This document shows, piece after piece, positions 1-9,376 of a stretch of DNA of 64,000 bases. The notes under the pieces were generated by a model, which did no database searches, was not told the origin of the DNA, and saw only the letters and a list, made by a program, of their open reading frames with translations. The position numbers and the translations under genes were made by a program. Within the stretch, counting starts at the first letter, position 1, and each line of letters begins with the position of its first letter. Where the stretch lies: assembly GCF_001598695.1 (NCBI RefSeq), contig NZ_BCZK01000008.1, positions 62,001-126,000 on the forward strand, written 5' to 3'. Origin of the DNA: Klebsiella oxytoca NBRC 105695. Its GTDB lineage: Bacteria > Pseudomonadota > Gammaproteobacteria > Enterobacterales > Enterobacteriaceae.

Positions 1-2
1 AT

Positions 3-854
3 TTCGCGATGATCTTCCAGAACTATGCGCTGTTTCCGCACCTGTCGGTGCGCGACAACATCACCTTCGGCATGAAGGTGCGCAAAGAGGAGAAGGCCAG
101 CTGGCAGCCCCGGGTGGATAAAGTCGCGCAGATGCTGCAGCTGGATACCCTGCTCGATCGCAAACCGGCGAAGCTCTCCGGCGGCCAGCGGCAGCGGGTG
201 GCGATGGCGCGGGCGATTGTGCGCAATCCGCGCCTGTTCCTGATGGATGAGCCGCTCTCCAACCTCGACGCCCGCCTGCGTAGCGAAGTGCGCGACAGCA
301 TTATGGACCTCCACCAGCAGCTCAGAACCAGCACCGTCTACGTCACCCATGACCAGACGGAAGCGATGTCGATGGCCGACCGCATCGTGGTGATGAACGG
401 CGGCCACGTACAGCAGGTCGGGCGACCGGAGTATCTGTACGCCAACCCGGCCAACCTGTTTGTCGCCGGGTTTATCGGATCTCCGGCGATGAATCTGCTC
501 TCGCTGCCCTGCGCTGATGGTGAGGTATTACTGGGTGAGCTGCGCTATCCGCTGCCGCCGCGCTACCGTGAAGAATCCCGAGTGTGGTTAGGCATTCGCC
601 CGGAACATATCAGCGACCGCGTGGAGGAGAGCCATCTGCGCCTGCCCGCCACCGTGCTGCAACGAGAACTGATGGGAGCCGATTATTTGCTCCACGTCAG
701 CACCCCCGCCGGCACCTTACGCTTTAGCCGTCGCCATCGCGGCGCGGTGCCGGAGAAAGGCGATTCGCTGATCCTCGGCTTTTCACCTGCCGATGTGCAT
801 CTTTTTCATGCTGAGAAACAGCATAATTTACTGATGGAGACAGACCATGTTTAA
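3..854 (+). CDS. ABC transporter ATP-binding protein, MalK/UgpC type (5' end outside window)
   Basis: This is the nucleotide-binding subunit of a carbohydrate-type ABC importer, acting at the inner face of the cytoplasmic membrane. The reading frame is open from base 3, so the gene starts before the window and the Walker A motif is missing. Visible are the Q-loop ([10 protein letters not shown]), the signature [14 protein letters not shown], Walker [13 protein letters not shown] with the following D-loop, and the switch histidine in [10 protein letters not shown]. The last ~130 residues look like the regulatory OB/TOBE domain of the MalK subfamily. The stop overlaps the start of the binding-protein gene by 8 bp, which implies translational coupling. 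The permease genes presumably lie upstream, outside the window. The transported substrate cannot be told from this part. Confidence 0.93.
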   Translation, partial: FAMIFQNYALFPHLSVRDNITFGMKVRKEEKASWQPRVDKVAQMLQLDTLLDRKPAKLSGGQRQRVAMARAIVRNPRLFLMDEPLSNLDARLRSEVRDSIMDLHQQLRTSTVYVTHDQTEAMSMADRIVVMNGGHVQQVGRPEYLYANPANLFVAGFIGSPAMNLLSLPCADGEVLLGELRYPLPPRYREESRVWLGIRPEHISDRVEESHLRLPATVLQRELMGADYLLHVSTPAGTLRFSRRHRGAVPEKGDSLILGFSPADVHLFHAEKQHNLLMETDHV

Positions 855-2157
855 ACCTCTCACCGCTCTCGCGGTTGGGCTCAGCCTTGCCCTGAGCGGC
901 GCGGCGCTGGCGAAAGAGAAGATCGACTTCATGTTTCCGGCGCCGGTGGACGGCAAGCTGACCATGGAGATGACCCGCGTCATTAAGCAATTCAACGAGT
1001 CGCAGCAGGATGTCGAAGTGCGCGGGATCTTTACCGGCAACTACGACACCACCAAGATCAAAGCCGAATCAGCACAGAAAGCCGGGCAGCCGCCCGCGCT
1101 GGTGATTATGTCCGCCAACTTCACCACCGATCTGGCGCTGAAAGATGAGATCCTGCCGATGGACGAACTGTTCCAGTATGGCGATCAAAAAGCGGGGGAA
1201 TTTCTGGTGAAGGCGTTCTGGCCCGCCATGCATAAAAACGCCCAGGTGATGGGCACCACCTATGCGATCCCGTTCCATAACTCGACGCCGATCCTCTACT
1301 ACAACAAAACGATGTTCGATCGGGCCGGGATCAAACAGCCACCGCAAACCTGGGCCGAGCTGCTGGCGGACGCCAGAAAGCTGACCGACGAAAGCAAAGG
1401 CCAGTGGGGGATCATGCTGCCGTCGACCAACGATGATTACGGCGGCTGGATCTTCTCGGCGCTGGTGCGCGCCAACGGCGGAAAATACTTTAACGAGGAC
1501 TATCCGGGCGAAGTCTATTACAACACGCCAACCACCATCGGCGCCCTGCGCTTCTGGCAGAACCTGGTCTATAAAGACAAAGTGATGCCTTCCGGGGTGT
1601 TAAATTCGAAACAGATCGGCGCCAGCTTCTTCTCCGGCAAAGTCGGAATGGCGATGCTGAGCACCGGCGCGCTGGGCTTTATGCGCGAGAACAGCAAAGA
1701 TTTTGAGCTGGGCGTGGCGATGCTGCCGGCTAAAGAGCAGCGGGCGGTACCGATCGGCGGCGCCAGCCTGGTCAGCTTCAAGGGCATCAACGACGCGCAG
1801 AAAAAAGCGGCGTATCAGTTCCTGACGTATCTGGTGAGCCCGCAGGTCAACGGCGCCTGGAGTCGCTTTACCGGTTACTTCTCCCCGCGTAAGGCCGCCT
1901 ACGATACGCCGGAAATGAAGGCGTATCTGCAGCAGGATCCGCGCGCGGCTATCGCCCTCGAACAGCTGAAGTATGCCCATCCATGGTACTCCACCTGGGA
2001 GACCGTTGCCGTGCGTAAGGCGATGGAAAATCAGCTGGCCGCGGTGGTCAATGATGCCAATGTTACCCCGGAAGCCGCGGTGCAGGCGGCGCAGAAGGAA
2101 GCCGATGCGTTGATGAAGCCCTACGTCGATAAAACCGCGCTGGCGGAAGTGAAGTAG
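847..2157 (+). CDS. ABC transporter periplasmic solute-binding protein, UgpB-like family 1
   Basis: The 436-residue product starts with a typical Sec signal peptide ending in ALA before KEKIDF, so the mature protein is periplasmic. Shared features with the UgpB/MalE-like family include ST-PILYYNKTMF after a short acidic region, the IGGASLVSFKG segment and a C-terminal helical region. Length matches UgpB (about 438). An RBS (GGAG) sits inside the preceding ATPase gene and the two overlap by 8 bp. It is the last gene of its operon. UgpB binds glycerol-3-phosphate, but identity here looks moderate, so glycerol phosphate is only one possible ligand; another sugar or polyol derivative is equally possible. 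Confidence 0.85.
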   Translation: MFKPLTALAVGLSLALSGAALAKEKIDFMFPAPVDGKLTMEMTRVIKQFNESQQDVEVRGIFTGNYDTTKIKAESAQKAGQPPALVIMSANFTTDLALKDEILPMDELFQYGDQKAGEFLVKAFWPAMHKNAQVMGTTYAIPFHNSTPILYYNKTMFDRAGIKQPPQTWAELLADARKLTDESKGQWGIMLPSTNDDYGGWIFSALVRANGGKYFNEDYPGEVYYNTPTTIGALRFWQNLVYKDKVMPSGVLNSKQIGASFFSGKVGMAMLSTGALGFMRENSKDFELGVAMLPAKEQRAVPIGGASLVSFKGINDAQKKAAYQFLTYLVSPQVNGAWSRFTGYFSPRKAAYDTPEMKAYLQQDPRAAIALEQLKYAHPWYSTWETVAVRKAMENQLAAVVNDANVTPEAAVQAAQKEADALMKPYVDKTALAEVK

Positions 2158-2224
2158 CCCTTTCCCTCGCTATCCCCGCCGATAGCTGAGGTATCTTCTG
2201 TCATACCGTACGGAAGCAGTGTAC

Positions 2225-2252
2225 CCCCTCCCCCTGTTTCAAGGGGGAGGGG
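2225..2252. terminator. Strong hairpin between convergent genes
   Basis: A perfect 11-bp stem (CCCCTCCCCCT with AGGGGGAGGGG) with a 6-nt loop lies between the binding-protein gene and the convergent iolT. No U-tract follows on either strand, so a termination role is inferred from position. Confidence 0.5.
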
Positions 2253-2329
2253 ATCGTTCGATACGGCTCATTAGCCCGGTCCGTACAGACCGCTGAGTAC
2301 CGCTCCAGCATCGCAGATACCGCTCAGCG

Positions 2330-3829
2330 TTACACTTTATTCGCCTGCGATTCAGCCACTATTCGCCGGGCCCTGGCGGCCTGCCCTTCTTCACTGGTGT
2401 CCAGCTTATCCCGCAGATAGTGCTCGATTTGTTCAAGACTACGGTGGCGAGTTTCCGGTACGCATTTAATGACGAATATCGCGCCAAATACGCCAATACC
2501 AGCGAAGATAAAAAAGGTGCCTGAAAGCCCTAACCACGCCAGCAGTATCGGGAAGAACAGGGAGATCAGGAAGTTGGCAATCCACATTGAAAATACCGCC
2601 CCCCCCATAAAAATACCGCGCAGACGGGTTGGGAAAATTTCCGACATAAGCAGCCAGGTCACCGGTGACAGCGCCCCCTGCTGAAAGCTCAGAAACAGTA
2701 ACATCCCTGCCAGAACCATATAGGCACGCAGCGCATCAGGCTGGCCGTTAACCGTCTCCGGTAACAGATAGCTGACCGCACCGATAAAGACCAGGCAGGC
2801 GGTGCAGCCGAACTGACCAATCATGGTCATCGGGCGACGGCCAATTTTGCCAAGCATCCAGATGCCAACGAATGTCATCAATACTGAGACTACGCCGTTG
2901 GCGATAGTGGCAAACAGTGCGGCATTATCAGTCATACCAACCGAGGTCAGTACCGTGGGGGCATAGTACATAATGGTATTTACACCGGTAAGCTGTTGAA
3001 TAACCGCTATACCAATACCGATCATAAACAGCTTGAACAACCACGGGGTCATAATCTCGCTGAACCGGGGCTTACCGAGATTGCGCTGTTCATCCAGCGT
3101 TTCGGTGATTTCCAGCAGCTCCCACTCAACATCATCTTTATGCCGGGTGCGCTCAAGCACGCGACGAGCTTCCGCCAGGCGCCCTTTCATCGCGTACCAG
3201 CGCGGTGAATCCGGCATAAACATCATGCCAAACCAGAGCAGCACGGCGGGTAGCGTCGCCACCGCCAGCATCCAGCGCCAGGTGCTTTCCCCGCCCCAGA
3301 CTTCATGGAACGTGGCATTAGAAATATAGGCCAGCAGTTGACCGGATACGATCATCAGTTCCTGCAAAGTAACCAGCTGTCCGCGCTTATTCGCGGGAGC
3401 TATCTCGGCAATATAGACCGGAACGGTAGCCGCCGCCCCGCCGACCGCGACGCCGAGAATAAGACGAAAGAAAATCATCCAGTTAACGTCCGGCGCCATA
3501 GAGGTACCTATCGCGCCGATGGCAAAAAGCACCGCCAGCCACAGAATAATTTTCTTTCTGCCCGCCGCATTCGCCAGATTGCCAGATAGCAGTGCGCCAA
3601 AGGCGGCGCCGAACAGCAACGAGCTGGTGACCAGACCGGTGGTAAAGGGAGTGAGATGAAGCTCGGTGCCCATAAAGAGTAAGGCACCGGAAATCACCCC
3701 GGTATCATAGCCAAAAAGTAAACCGCCAAGCGTCGCGATCAGGGCGACAACTTTTACAAAGGGCGTTGTCGGGGTATTGCTATTCGGTCCCGACGCTTTA
3801 TTGAGTGTAAGATATTGTTCCTTAGACAT
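2330..3829 (-). CDS. iolT: Myo-inositol MFS transporter IolT (sugar porter family)
   Basis: A 499-residue major facilitator of the sugar porter family, predicted to import myo-inositol with protons through the inner membrane. Seen in the sequence: about 12 hydrophobic segments, the family signature GGLLFGYDTGVISG after the first segment, the loop-2/3 motif NAAGRKK, PDSPRWYAMKGR at the end of the first half, QQLTGVNTIMYYAPT in TM7, GKIGRRP at loop 8/9, and VPETRHRSLEQIE at the C-terminus. This combination is typical of IolT1-type inositol porters of enterobacteria. The start has a good RBS (GGAG). It lies downstream of iolE beyond a terminator and so probably has its own promoter. Substrate assignment rests on family and the adjacent iol genes. 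Confidence 0.9.
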   Translation of the reverse strand: MSKEQYLTLNKASGPNSNTPTTPFVKVVALIATLGGLLFGYDTGVISGALLFMGTELHLTPFTTGLVTSSLLFGAAFGALLSGNLANAAGRKKIILWLAVLFAIGAIGTSMAPDVNWMIFFRLILGVAVGGAAATVPVYIAEIAPANKRGQLVTLQELMIVSGQLLAYISNATFHEVWGGESTWRWMLAVATLPAVLLWFGMMFMPDSPRWYAMKGRLAEARRVLERTRHKDDVEWELLEITETLDEQRNLGKPRFSEIMTPWLFKLFMIGIGIAVIQQLTGVNTIMYYAPTVLTSVGMTDNAALFATIANGVVSVLMTFVGIWMLGKIGRRPMTMIGQFGCTACLVFIGAVSYLLPETVNGQPDALRAYMVLAGMLLFLSFQQGALSPVTWLLMSEIFPTRLRGIFMGGAVFSMWIANFLISLFFPILLAWLGLSGTFFIFAGIGVFGAIFVIKCVPETRHRSLEQIEHYLRDKLDTSEEGQAARARRIVAESQANKV

Positions 3830-3950
3830 AATAGACTCCAGTAACCCGCCTTGTTTGAGGGAAGATTTGCTCTAGTCTGAATGCAGAGGCCGAGGCCTCA
3901 CCGACGTGTTGTTTTCGTTCTACGTCTTGAGCTACTGCTGAGTGATGGGG

Positions 3951-3982
3951 CAAAAAAAGCAGGCCATACAGCGTATGGCCTG
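3951..3982 (-). terminator. Rho-independent terminator of the iolDGHE operon
   Basis: Stem CAGGCCATAC (3960-3969) pairs perfectly with GTATGGCCTG (3973-3982) around a 3-nt loop. Read on the minus strand it is followed by seven T residues, directly downstream of the iolE stop. Confidence 0.88.
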
Positions 3983-3997
3983 AAAATGAAACAACGA

Positions 3998-4897
3998 TTA
4001 GATTCCTGCCGTCTCGCGGATGTATTTACGCGCTTTTACGGCGTATTCGAATGGGTTGGCCAGCGCCGGATCCTGCTCGGCCTCAACCACCATCCAGCCT
4101 TTATAGCCATGCTCGTCCAGCAGTTTAAACACTGGACGGAAATCAATGACGCCGTCGCCCGGCACGGTGAAGGTCCCCTTCTTCACGCCGTCCAGGAAGG
4201 AGAGTCCTTCGCGGCGCACCTGCTCGATCACCGGCGGACGTACGTCTTTCAGGTGAACATGGTTAATGCGCGGCAGATATTTTTTCAGAATCGCCAGCAT
4301 CGGCTCTTCGCCGCCTTCGGAATACCAGGCGTGTCCGGTGTCGTAGAGCAGGAAGACCTTGTCATCCACCAGCGACATAAACTTGTCGATCTCTGCCGTC
4401 GTCTGAATACCGGTCCCCATATGGTGGTGCAGACAGACCTGCATGCCCTTTTCCGCCGCCAGACGACCGAGGGTGTTATAGCCTTCCGCCACCCGCTGCC
4501 ACTCTTCTTCGCTAAAGCACGGTTTCTCATTCTCCAGGATAGGCTTTTCCAGCCCCTGAATACTGCCGCTCTGCTCCGAGCAGCCGATCACTTTCGCGCC
4601 CATAGCATGCAGGAAATTCATGTGGTTAACGAATTCATCAATGGTTTTTTCCCGCTGGCCGTTAGCAAAAAAGGTGCTGAACCAGGCGTTGCAAATCTGA
4701 ATGCCGCGGATATCCAGCATCGGCTTGAGAACCGCCGGATCGCGTGGATATTTGCTGCCGACTTCGCTGCCGGTAAAACCCGCCAGCGCCATTTCGCTGA
4801 CGATTTGCTGAAAAGTATTCTCGCTGCCCAGCTCCGGCATATCGTCGTTAGTCCAGCCAATCGGGGCGATAGCCAGTTTTACGTTATCTTTGTTCAT
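3998..4897 (-). CDS. iolE: Myo-inosose-2 dehydratase
   Basis: Cytoplasmic enzyme that dehydrates 2-keto-myo-inositol to 3D-(3,5/4)-trihydroxycyclohexane-1,2-dione, the second step of inositol breakdown. The 299-residue product is a full-length xylose-isomerase-like TIM barrel. It begins with the IolE-typical [18 protein letters not shown] and has the metal-site segments [20 protein letters not shown] and NHVHLKDVR with a late [10 protein letters not shown] glutamate. RBS AGGAG precedes the ATG. It is the last gene of the iolD-iolG-iolH-iolE operon, 24 bp after iolH. Confidence 0.95.
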   Translation of the reverse strand: MNKDNVKLAIAPIGWTNDDMPELGSENTFQQIVSEMALAGFTGSEVGSKYPRDPAVLKPMLDIRGIQICNAWFSTFFANGQREKTIDEFVNHMNFLHAMGAKVIGCSEQSGSIQGLEKPILENEKPCFSEEEWQRVAEGYNTLGRLAAEKGMQVCLHHHMGTGIQTTAEIDKFMSLVDDKVFLLYDTGHAWYSEGGEEPMLAILKKYLPRINHVHLKDVRPPVIEQVRREGLSFLDGVKKGTFTVPGDGVIDFRPVFKLLDEHGYKGWMVVEAEQDPALANPFEYAVKARKYIRETAGI

Positions 4898-4921
4898 AGT
4901 AGGGGGCTCCTGCCGCTGCGC

Positions 4922-5806
4922 CTACCGGCGCAGCAATTCACGTTCGATGAGTTCACGGGTTTCCACTGCCTGGTATTTCATTTTTTCCGGGTAGCCGAAC
5001 AGCGAGGTGGCCACGATAGGCTCACCGCCGACCTTGAAGGTCTGCTCGGCAAATTTCATATCGCGCAGGGTGCGGAACAGCGCGTCGAAATCAACATCCC
5101 CTTCCCCGACGCCCACGTGCTGGTGAACGACGGCATCTACGCCCGGTGGGTTAACGATATAGCGGCAGTGTTTTGTATGGTTGCGGGTATCCGCGATCAG
5201 CACATGGGAGAGATCGCTTCCCGCATAGCGCAGCATCTTCTCAACGTCACCCACCCCTTTGTCATAGAAGAAGGTGTGCGGGACGCTGTAAACGTACTTA
5301 ACGTTATCGCTGCGGAACGACTTCACGATATCGACGGTTTCGTTGTTCTCTTCGCAGAAGTCCCACGGATGCGCCTGAATTTCAACGCGGATGCCTTCGC
5401 GCTCAAAAATCGGCAGCAGCTCTTCCATGGAGCGATAGAACATCTCATCGCAAATCTCCGGCTGGTTAGGATCGCCGGAGAACTCGGTGTTGATCACCTG
5501 TACACCCATTTCAACCGCGATTTCGATCAGCCGTTTCCAGTTTTTTACTGCTGCCTGACGGCGCAGCTCATCCGGACCGGACCAGCGGTAGACGCAGATA
5601 AACGAAGAGAGCTCTACGCCGGTATCGCGCAGCGCCTGCTTGTACTCAGCCATAATTTCCCGGCTGGCGCGCGGGTGCTTGTAGAACGGGTTGATCTGCG
5701 GGTGCGGCGATTGCTCAATGTACTTGTAGCCCCACTCCGCCACCTGATGGACCATTCGGGTGACCCCGAGGTCTTTAATGACATCAACGTCAAAAGCAAT
5801 TTTCAT
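4922..5806 (-). CDS. iolH: IolH-like sugar phosphate isomerase/epimerase family protein
   Basis: A 294-residue protein of the same TIM-barrel superfamily as IolE and IolI, found in many iol operons as IolH. Its exact reaction has not been settled in the family as far as I know; a role as an isomerase or epimerase of an inositol pathway intermediate is inferred. Visible features are the N-terminal MKIAFDVDVIKDLGVTRM, the acid/histidine segments IQAHPWDFCEE, HVLIADTRNHTKHCRY and HQHVGVGEGDVDFD, which supply the expected metal and substrate ligands. RBS AGGTAA. It sits between iolG and iolE with short gaps (41 and 24 bp), so it is co-transcribed. Confidence 0.85.
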   Translation of the reverse strand: MKIAFDVDVIKDLGVTRMVHQVAEWGYKYIEQSPHPQINPFYKHPRASREIMAEYKQALRDTGVELSSFICVYRWSGPDELRRQAAVKNWKRLIEIAVEMGVQVINTEFSGDPNQPEICDEMFYRSMEELLPIFEREGIRVEIQAHPWDFCEENNETVDIVKSFRSDNVKYVYSVPHTFFYDKGVGDVEKMLRYAGSDLSHVLIADTRNHTKHCRYIVNPPGVDAVVHQHVGVGEGDVDFDALFRTLRDMKFAEQTFKVGGEPIVATSLFGYPEKMKYQAVETRELIERELLRR

Positions 5807-5847
5807 CGTCGTTACCTGTGCAAAGAAGTTCCGTCAGCAAAGCGGGA

Positions 5848-6861
5848 TTAGCGTTTGTAGAAATCAGGGCACTCAGGCAGCGTCACCTCAACCGGCTCGC
5901 TGGTGCCCTGGGCTTTGATACAGGCATCGGCTGCAACGGATGCCGCGTAGCCATCCCATGCCGATGGGCCGTGCAGCTGGCCGGCCTGAACATCATTGAT
6001 AAAGGCCTGCAGCTCAACGTCATACGCTTTGATGAAGCGATCCTTCCAGTCGGTCAGGATAGCGGTCGACAGGTTAGCGGCTTTGCGCATCTGCACAGCC
6101 GACGGCTCAGGCAGGCGGGCAATACCGGTTTCCCCCACCACTTCACACTGGATGTCATAGCCGTACTGACAGTTCACAAAGACTTCCACGTCGATCAGCG
6201 TGCCTTTTTTCGTTTCAAACGACACGATCTGCGGGTCTTTCAGGCGCGCATGGGTGTGGGAAGTGGAGCGCGGAAAGCGCACCTGCACGGAAACATAGTC
6301 GTCATTCAGCAGCCAGCGCAGTACATCCAGCTCGTGAATCAGGGTGTTGGTGATCGCCATGTTGGTGATGTAATCCTCACCTACCGACTGGTTGCGGTGC
6401 GCGCAGCGCAGCATCAGCGGCGCGCCGATATCGCCGTCATCGATCACTTTTTTCAGCGCCAGATAGCCTTCGTCATAAGGACGCATAAATCCGACCTGCA
6501 CCAGGCGGCGACCGGCTTTCATTTCCGCATCAACGATGCGGCGGCAGCCTTCCGCGCTCATCGCCAGCGGCTTCTCGCAGAACACCGGCTTCCCGGCGGC
6601 GATGGCGGCCAGCGTGTACTCTTCGTGGGTGGGGTCCCATGAGGTAACCAGAATGGCATCCACATCGCTGGCCTTAATCACGTCATGACCGTCGGCGTAC
6701 ACTTCGGCATGCACGCCCGGCAGCGCAACCGCGGCGCGCGCGTTCTCTTCGTTGATATCCGAAACCGCCACTACCGTGGCTCCCTGCAGTACCTGAGTGC
6801 AACGACGGATATGTTCTTTACCGATAGCGCCGGCACCGATGACACCTAATTTGAGTGACAT
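5848..6861 (-). CDS. iolG: Inositol 2-dehydrogenase
   Basis: NAD-dependent oxidation of myo-inositol to 2-keto-myo-inositol, the entry step of the pathway, in the cytoplasm. The 337-residue product is a GFO/IDH/MocA family protein: N-terminal Rossmann motif [12 protein letters not shown], the conserved EKP in [10 protein letters not shown], and catalytic-domain segments [12 protein letters not shown] and [14 protein letters not shown]. Length fits enterobacterial IolG. RBS GGGAG about 10 nt before the ATG. Second gene of the iolDGHE operon, 48 bp after iolD. Confidence 0.95.
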   Translation of the reverse strand: MSLKLGVIGAGAIGKEHIRRCTQVLQGATVVAVSDINEENARAAVALPGVHAEVYADGHDVIKASDVDAILVTSWDPTHEEYTLAAIAAGKPVFCEKPLAMSAEGCRRIVDAEMKAGRRLVQVGFMRPYDEGYLALKKVIDDGDIGAPLMLRCAHRNQSVGEDYITNMAITNTLIHELDVLRWLLNDDYVSVQVRFPRSTSHTHARLKDPQIVSFETKKGTLIDVEVFVNCQYGYDIQCEVVGETGIARLPEPSAVQMRKAANLSTAILTDWKDRFIKAYDVELQAFINDVQAGQLHGPSAWDGYAASVAADACIKAQGTSEPVEVTLPECPDFYKR

Positions 6862-6909
6862 AGTTGGTTTTCTCCCGAGATTTGTAGGGTTCAGGGTTTG
6901 TGTTCTGTT

Positions 6910-8850
6910 TTAGTAATCCCGCGCCTGAGCGCGTTTTTCATTGATCATTTGCGCAACCTTACGGATCCGCTCGGAGAGCGCAGACTGCGCGACGCCGACG
7001 TTCCACCAGCTGCCATATTTGTGCACCATGGTTTTCGGCAGCACTTTAATGTCTATCAGGGTGCTGACGGTTTCGCGGCGCGCGGCGTCCAGCGCGTGGC
7101 GTAGTTCTTCTAGCGTCGTGACGCGCCAGGTTTTGCAGCCGTAGCCGGCAGCGACGGTGGCGAAATCTACCGGTACCAGGCCGCCCTGTAGATGGCCCGA
7201 CTCGGCGCAGCGGAAGCGGAACTCGGTGCCGAAGCTGTCCATACCGTGTTCCATCTGCAGGTTGTTGATACAGCCGTTGGCCATGTTGTCGAGCAGTACG
7301 ATGTTGATCTTCGCGCGCTCCTGCAGGGAGGTCACCAGCTCGGAGTGCAGCATCATGAATGAGCCGTCGCCCACCAGCGAATAGACCTCGCTTTGCGGTT
7401 GGGCTAACTTCACGCCCAGCGCGGCGCTGACTTCATACCCCATGCAGGAGTAGCCGTATTCAACGTGATAGGTGTTGGTGGCCCGGTTGCGCCAGACGCG
7501 CTGCAGATCTCCCGGCAGGCTCCCCGCCGCCGCCACAATCACCGCATCCGCCGGCAGCGTTTCGTTGAGTACGCCAAGGACGCTGCTTTGCGTCAGGGTG
7601 GAGTCGGTTATCTGGCGAAATTCGCGATACACCGATTCCCGATCCAGATGGTCGTCGATTTCCGGGACGAAAGCGGTTTCCTGCCATACCGCCTGGTAAA
7701 CGCGCTGGGTCTCTTTCAGCTGGCGGCTCTGCACGCTTTCAATCTGCTCGCCCCAGCCTGCTTGCCAGGATTCGCCGGACAGGGCGTCATCGAGGGCGGT
7801 GAGGGCTTCGCGGGCATCCGCCAGCATCGGAATCCCATCCAGCTTCCAGGCATCGAAGTTGCTGACGTTAATATTGAGGAAGCGCACGCCCGGGTGCTGG
7901 AAAATCCATTTTGACGAGGTGGTGAAATCGCTGAAACGCGTGCCGAGACCGATGACTAAGTCCGCCTCTTTCGCCAGCAGGTTCGCTGCCAGGCAGCCGG
8001 TTTCGCCGACGCCGCCCACGTTATACGGATGCGAAGAGACAACGCTGCCTTTACCCGCCTGGGTTTCGGCAAACGGTACGCCGTAGCGTTCGGCAAAATG
8101 GGTCAACGCTTCGCCGGCGCCGGAGTATTTCACCCCGCCGCCGCAGACGATCAGCGGCTTACGGCTGGCTTTAATCGCCGCCACCGCATCCGCCAGCTGT
8201 GCGACGCTGGCCGGACGGCGGTCAAGGCGGTGTACCCGACGGGTAAAGAAGGACTGCGGATAATCCCAGGCTTCGCCCTGGACATCCTGCGGCAGACAGA
8301 GCGTGACCGCACCGGTTTCCGCCGGGTCGGTCAACACACGCATGGCGTTGATGCAGGCGCTCATCAGCTGTTCCGGACGGGTGATGCGATCCCAGTATTT
8401 ACTCACCGCGCGAAACGCGTCATTAGTGGTAATGCTGAGATCGTGGCTCTGCTCAATTTGCTGTAATACCGGGTCAGGCTGGCGGGTCGCAAACACATCT
8501 CCCGGCAGCAGCAGCAGAGGGATGCGGTTGGCGGTCGCGGTGGCGGCAGCGGTAATCATGTTTGCCGCGCCGGGGCCAATGGAGGAGGTGCAGGCAATAA
8601 TCTGACGACGCAGGGACTGTCTGGCAAAACCGGTGGCGGCATGCGCCATCCCTTGCTCGTTACGCCCCTGATAGACCCGCATTTCACCGCTATCTTGTTC
8701 AAGAGCCTGGCCCATTCCCAGCACGTTGCCGTGGCCAAAGATAGCAAAGATGCCTTTAACGAACTTATGCTCTTCGCCATCGACTTCCAGGTACTGGTTA
8801 TCCAGGAACTTCACCAGCGCCTGCGCCATTGTCAGTCTCAGTTTGCCCAT
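6910..8850 (-). CDS. iolD: 3D-(3,5/4)-trihydroxycyclohexane-1,2-dione hydrolase (ThDP enzyme)
   Basis: Opens the cyclohexane-dione ring to give 5-deoxy-glucuronate, the third step of the pathway. The 646-residue product is a thiamine-diphosphate enzyme of the acetolactate-synthase fold. The N-terminal domain carries the [15 protein letters not shown] region and the central domain [13 protein letters not shown]. The C-terminal pyrimidine/ThDP-binding stretch is [15 protein letters not shown] with the partner [10 protein letters not shown] chose the ATG at 8850 because AGGA lies 9 nt upstream; an in-frame TTG at 8859 would add three residues and has worse spacing. First gene of iolDGHE, transcribed away from iolC. 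Confidence 0.95.
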   Translation of the reverse strand: MGKLRLTMAQALVKFLDNQYLEVDGEEHKFVKGIFAIFGHGNVLGMGQALEQDSGEMRVYQGRNEQGMAHAATGFARQSLRRQIIACTSSIGPGAANMITAAATATANRIPLLLLPGDVFATRQPDPVLQQIEQSHDLSITTNDAFRAVSKYWDRITRPEQLMSACINAMRVLTDPAETGAVTLCLPQDVQGEAWDYPQSFFTRRVHRLDRRPASVAQLADAVAAIKASRKPLIVCGGGVKYSGAGEALTHFAERYGVPFAETQAGKGSVVSSHPYNVGGVGETGCLAANLLAKEADLVIGLGTRFSDFTTSSKWIFQHPGVRFLNINVSNFDAWKLDGIPMLADAREALTALDDALSGESWQAGWGEQIESVQSRQLKETQRVYQAVWQETAFVPEIDDHLDRESVYREFRQITDSTLTQSSVLGVLNETLPADAVIVAAAGSLPGDLQRVWRNRATNTYHVEYGYSCMGYEVSAALGVKLAQPQSEVYSLVGDGSFMMLHSELVTSLQERAKINIVLLDNMANGCINNLQMEHGMDSFGTEFRFRCAESGHLQGGLVPVDFATVAAGYGCKTWRVTTLEELRHALDAARRETVSTLIDIKVLPKTMVHKYGSWWNVGVAQSALSERIRKVAQMINEKRAQARDY

Positions 8851-9001
8851 GTTGCCCAATCCTTATTGTTCAGTATTTGCGTGTAGGTCAGCGTTTTACC
8901 CCGCCCAGCGTGACAAGCGATGGGCCAGGAAAATCGTTAACGCCACTGGAATACTTCTGGATTATAGGCAAACATTTTTTTCATTAAATAGAAATACAGA
9001 A

Positions 9002-9011
9002 GAAATATTTC
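9002..9011. promoter_or_regulatory. Candidate IolR operator (iolD side)
   Basis: Perfect 10-bp palindrome GAAATATTTC about 150 bp upstream of iolD, followed at 9041 by another ATTTCA half site. The same TGAAAT/ATTTCA halves recur at the other iol promoters. Assignment to IolR is inference. Confidence 0.45.
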
Positions 9012-9250
9012 ATTTTGCGAGAGGGATCAAACTCTCTATGCATTTCACCCGTTTCATTCACATCCTGTATCCGGGATAACACGCAATTTACGCGGTACTG
9101 CTCTTAATATCCCCTTAAAAATCATAGGTAAAGAGTGATAGTAAATGGCCGGTAGTTCAGCTTTACCTCGGCGCGCAGGATCTGAGGCAGAATGGGGCTC
9201 GGCGCGGCAGAGTGGTATATCCCTCACATTTTTGGTTTTTTAATTTCGAT

Positions 9251-9286
9251 CTAGTTTGCAAATGAAATATTTATTTCTCAAACTAG
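9251..9286. promoter_or_regulatory. Nested palindromes upstream of iolC (candidate IolR operator)
   Basis: Outer perfect 8-bp inverted repeat CTAGTTTG (9251-9258) and CAAACTAG (9279-9286). Inside it is GAAATA-tt-TATTTC (9264-9277). About 90 bp upstream of the iolC start. Confidence 0.5.
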
Positions 9287-9376
9287 GGATAACCAATAAC
9301 CCTCAGGCTGTTTTCGGAGACGCTGTCGGCATCCCGACTCTTCCGTACAGCAGAAATGCAAAAGGAAACCCTAGCT

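Larger units (their letters stand above)
8851..9376. promoter_or_regulatory. Divergent iolD/iolC control region (526 bp, no gene)
   Basis: No convincing coding frame is present. It must hold the promoters of iolDGHE and iolC. AT-rich tracts near 8971-9016 and 9225-9286 contain GAAATATTTC-like palindromes (listed separately) that fit operator sites for the RpiR-type regulator encoded downstream. Confidence 0.7.

Noticed and set aside
3881-5851. 656-codon plus-strand open frame across iolE and iolH
   Set aside because: Antisense shadow of two well-recognised iol genes; composition (many His/Arg/Phe) and lack of motifs are typical of a GC-rich reverse frame.
8851-8859. TTG start three codons upstream for iolD
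   Set aside because: The ATG at 8850 has AGGA at proper distance; the TTG lies directly behind it with poor spacing.
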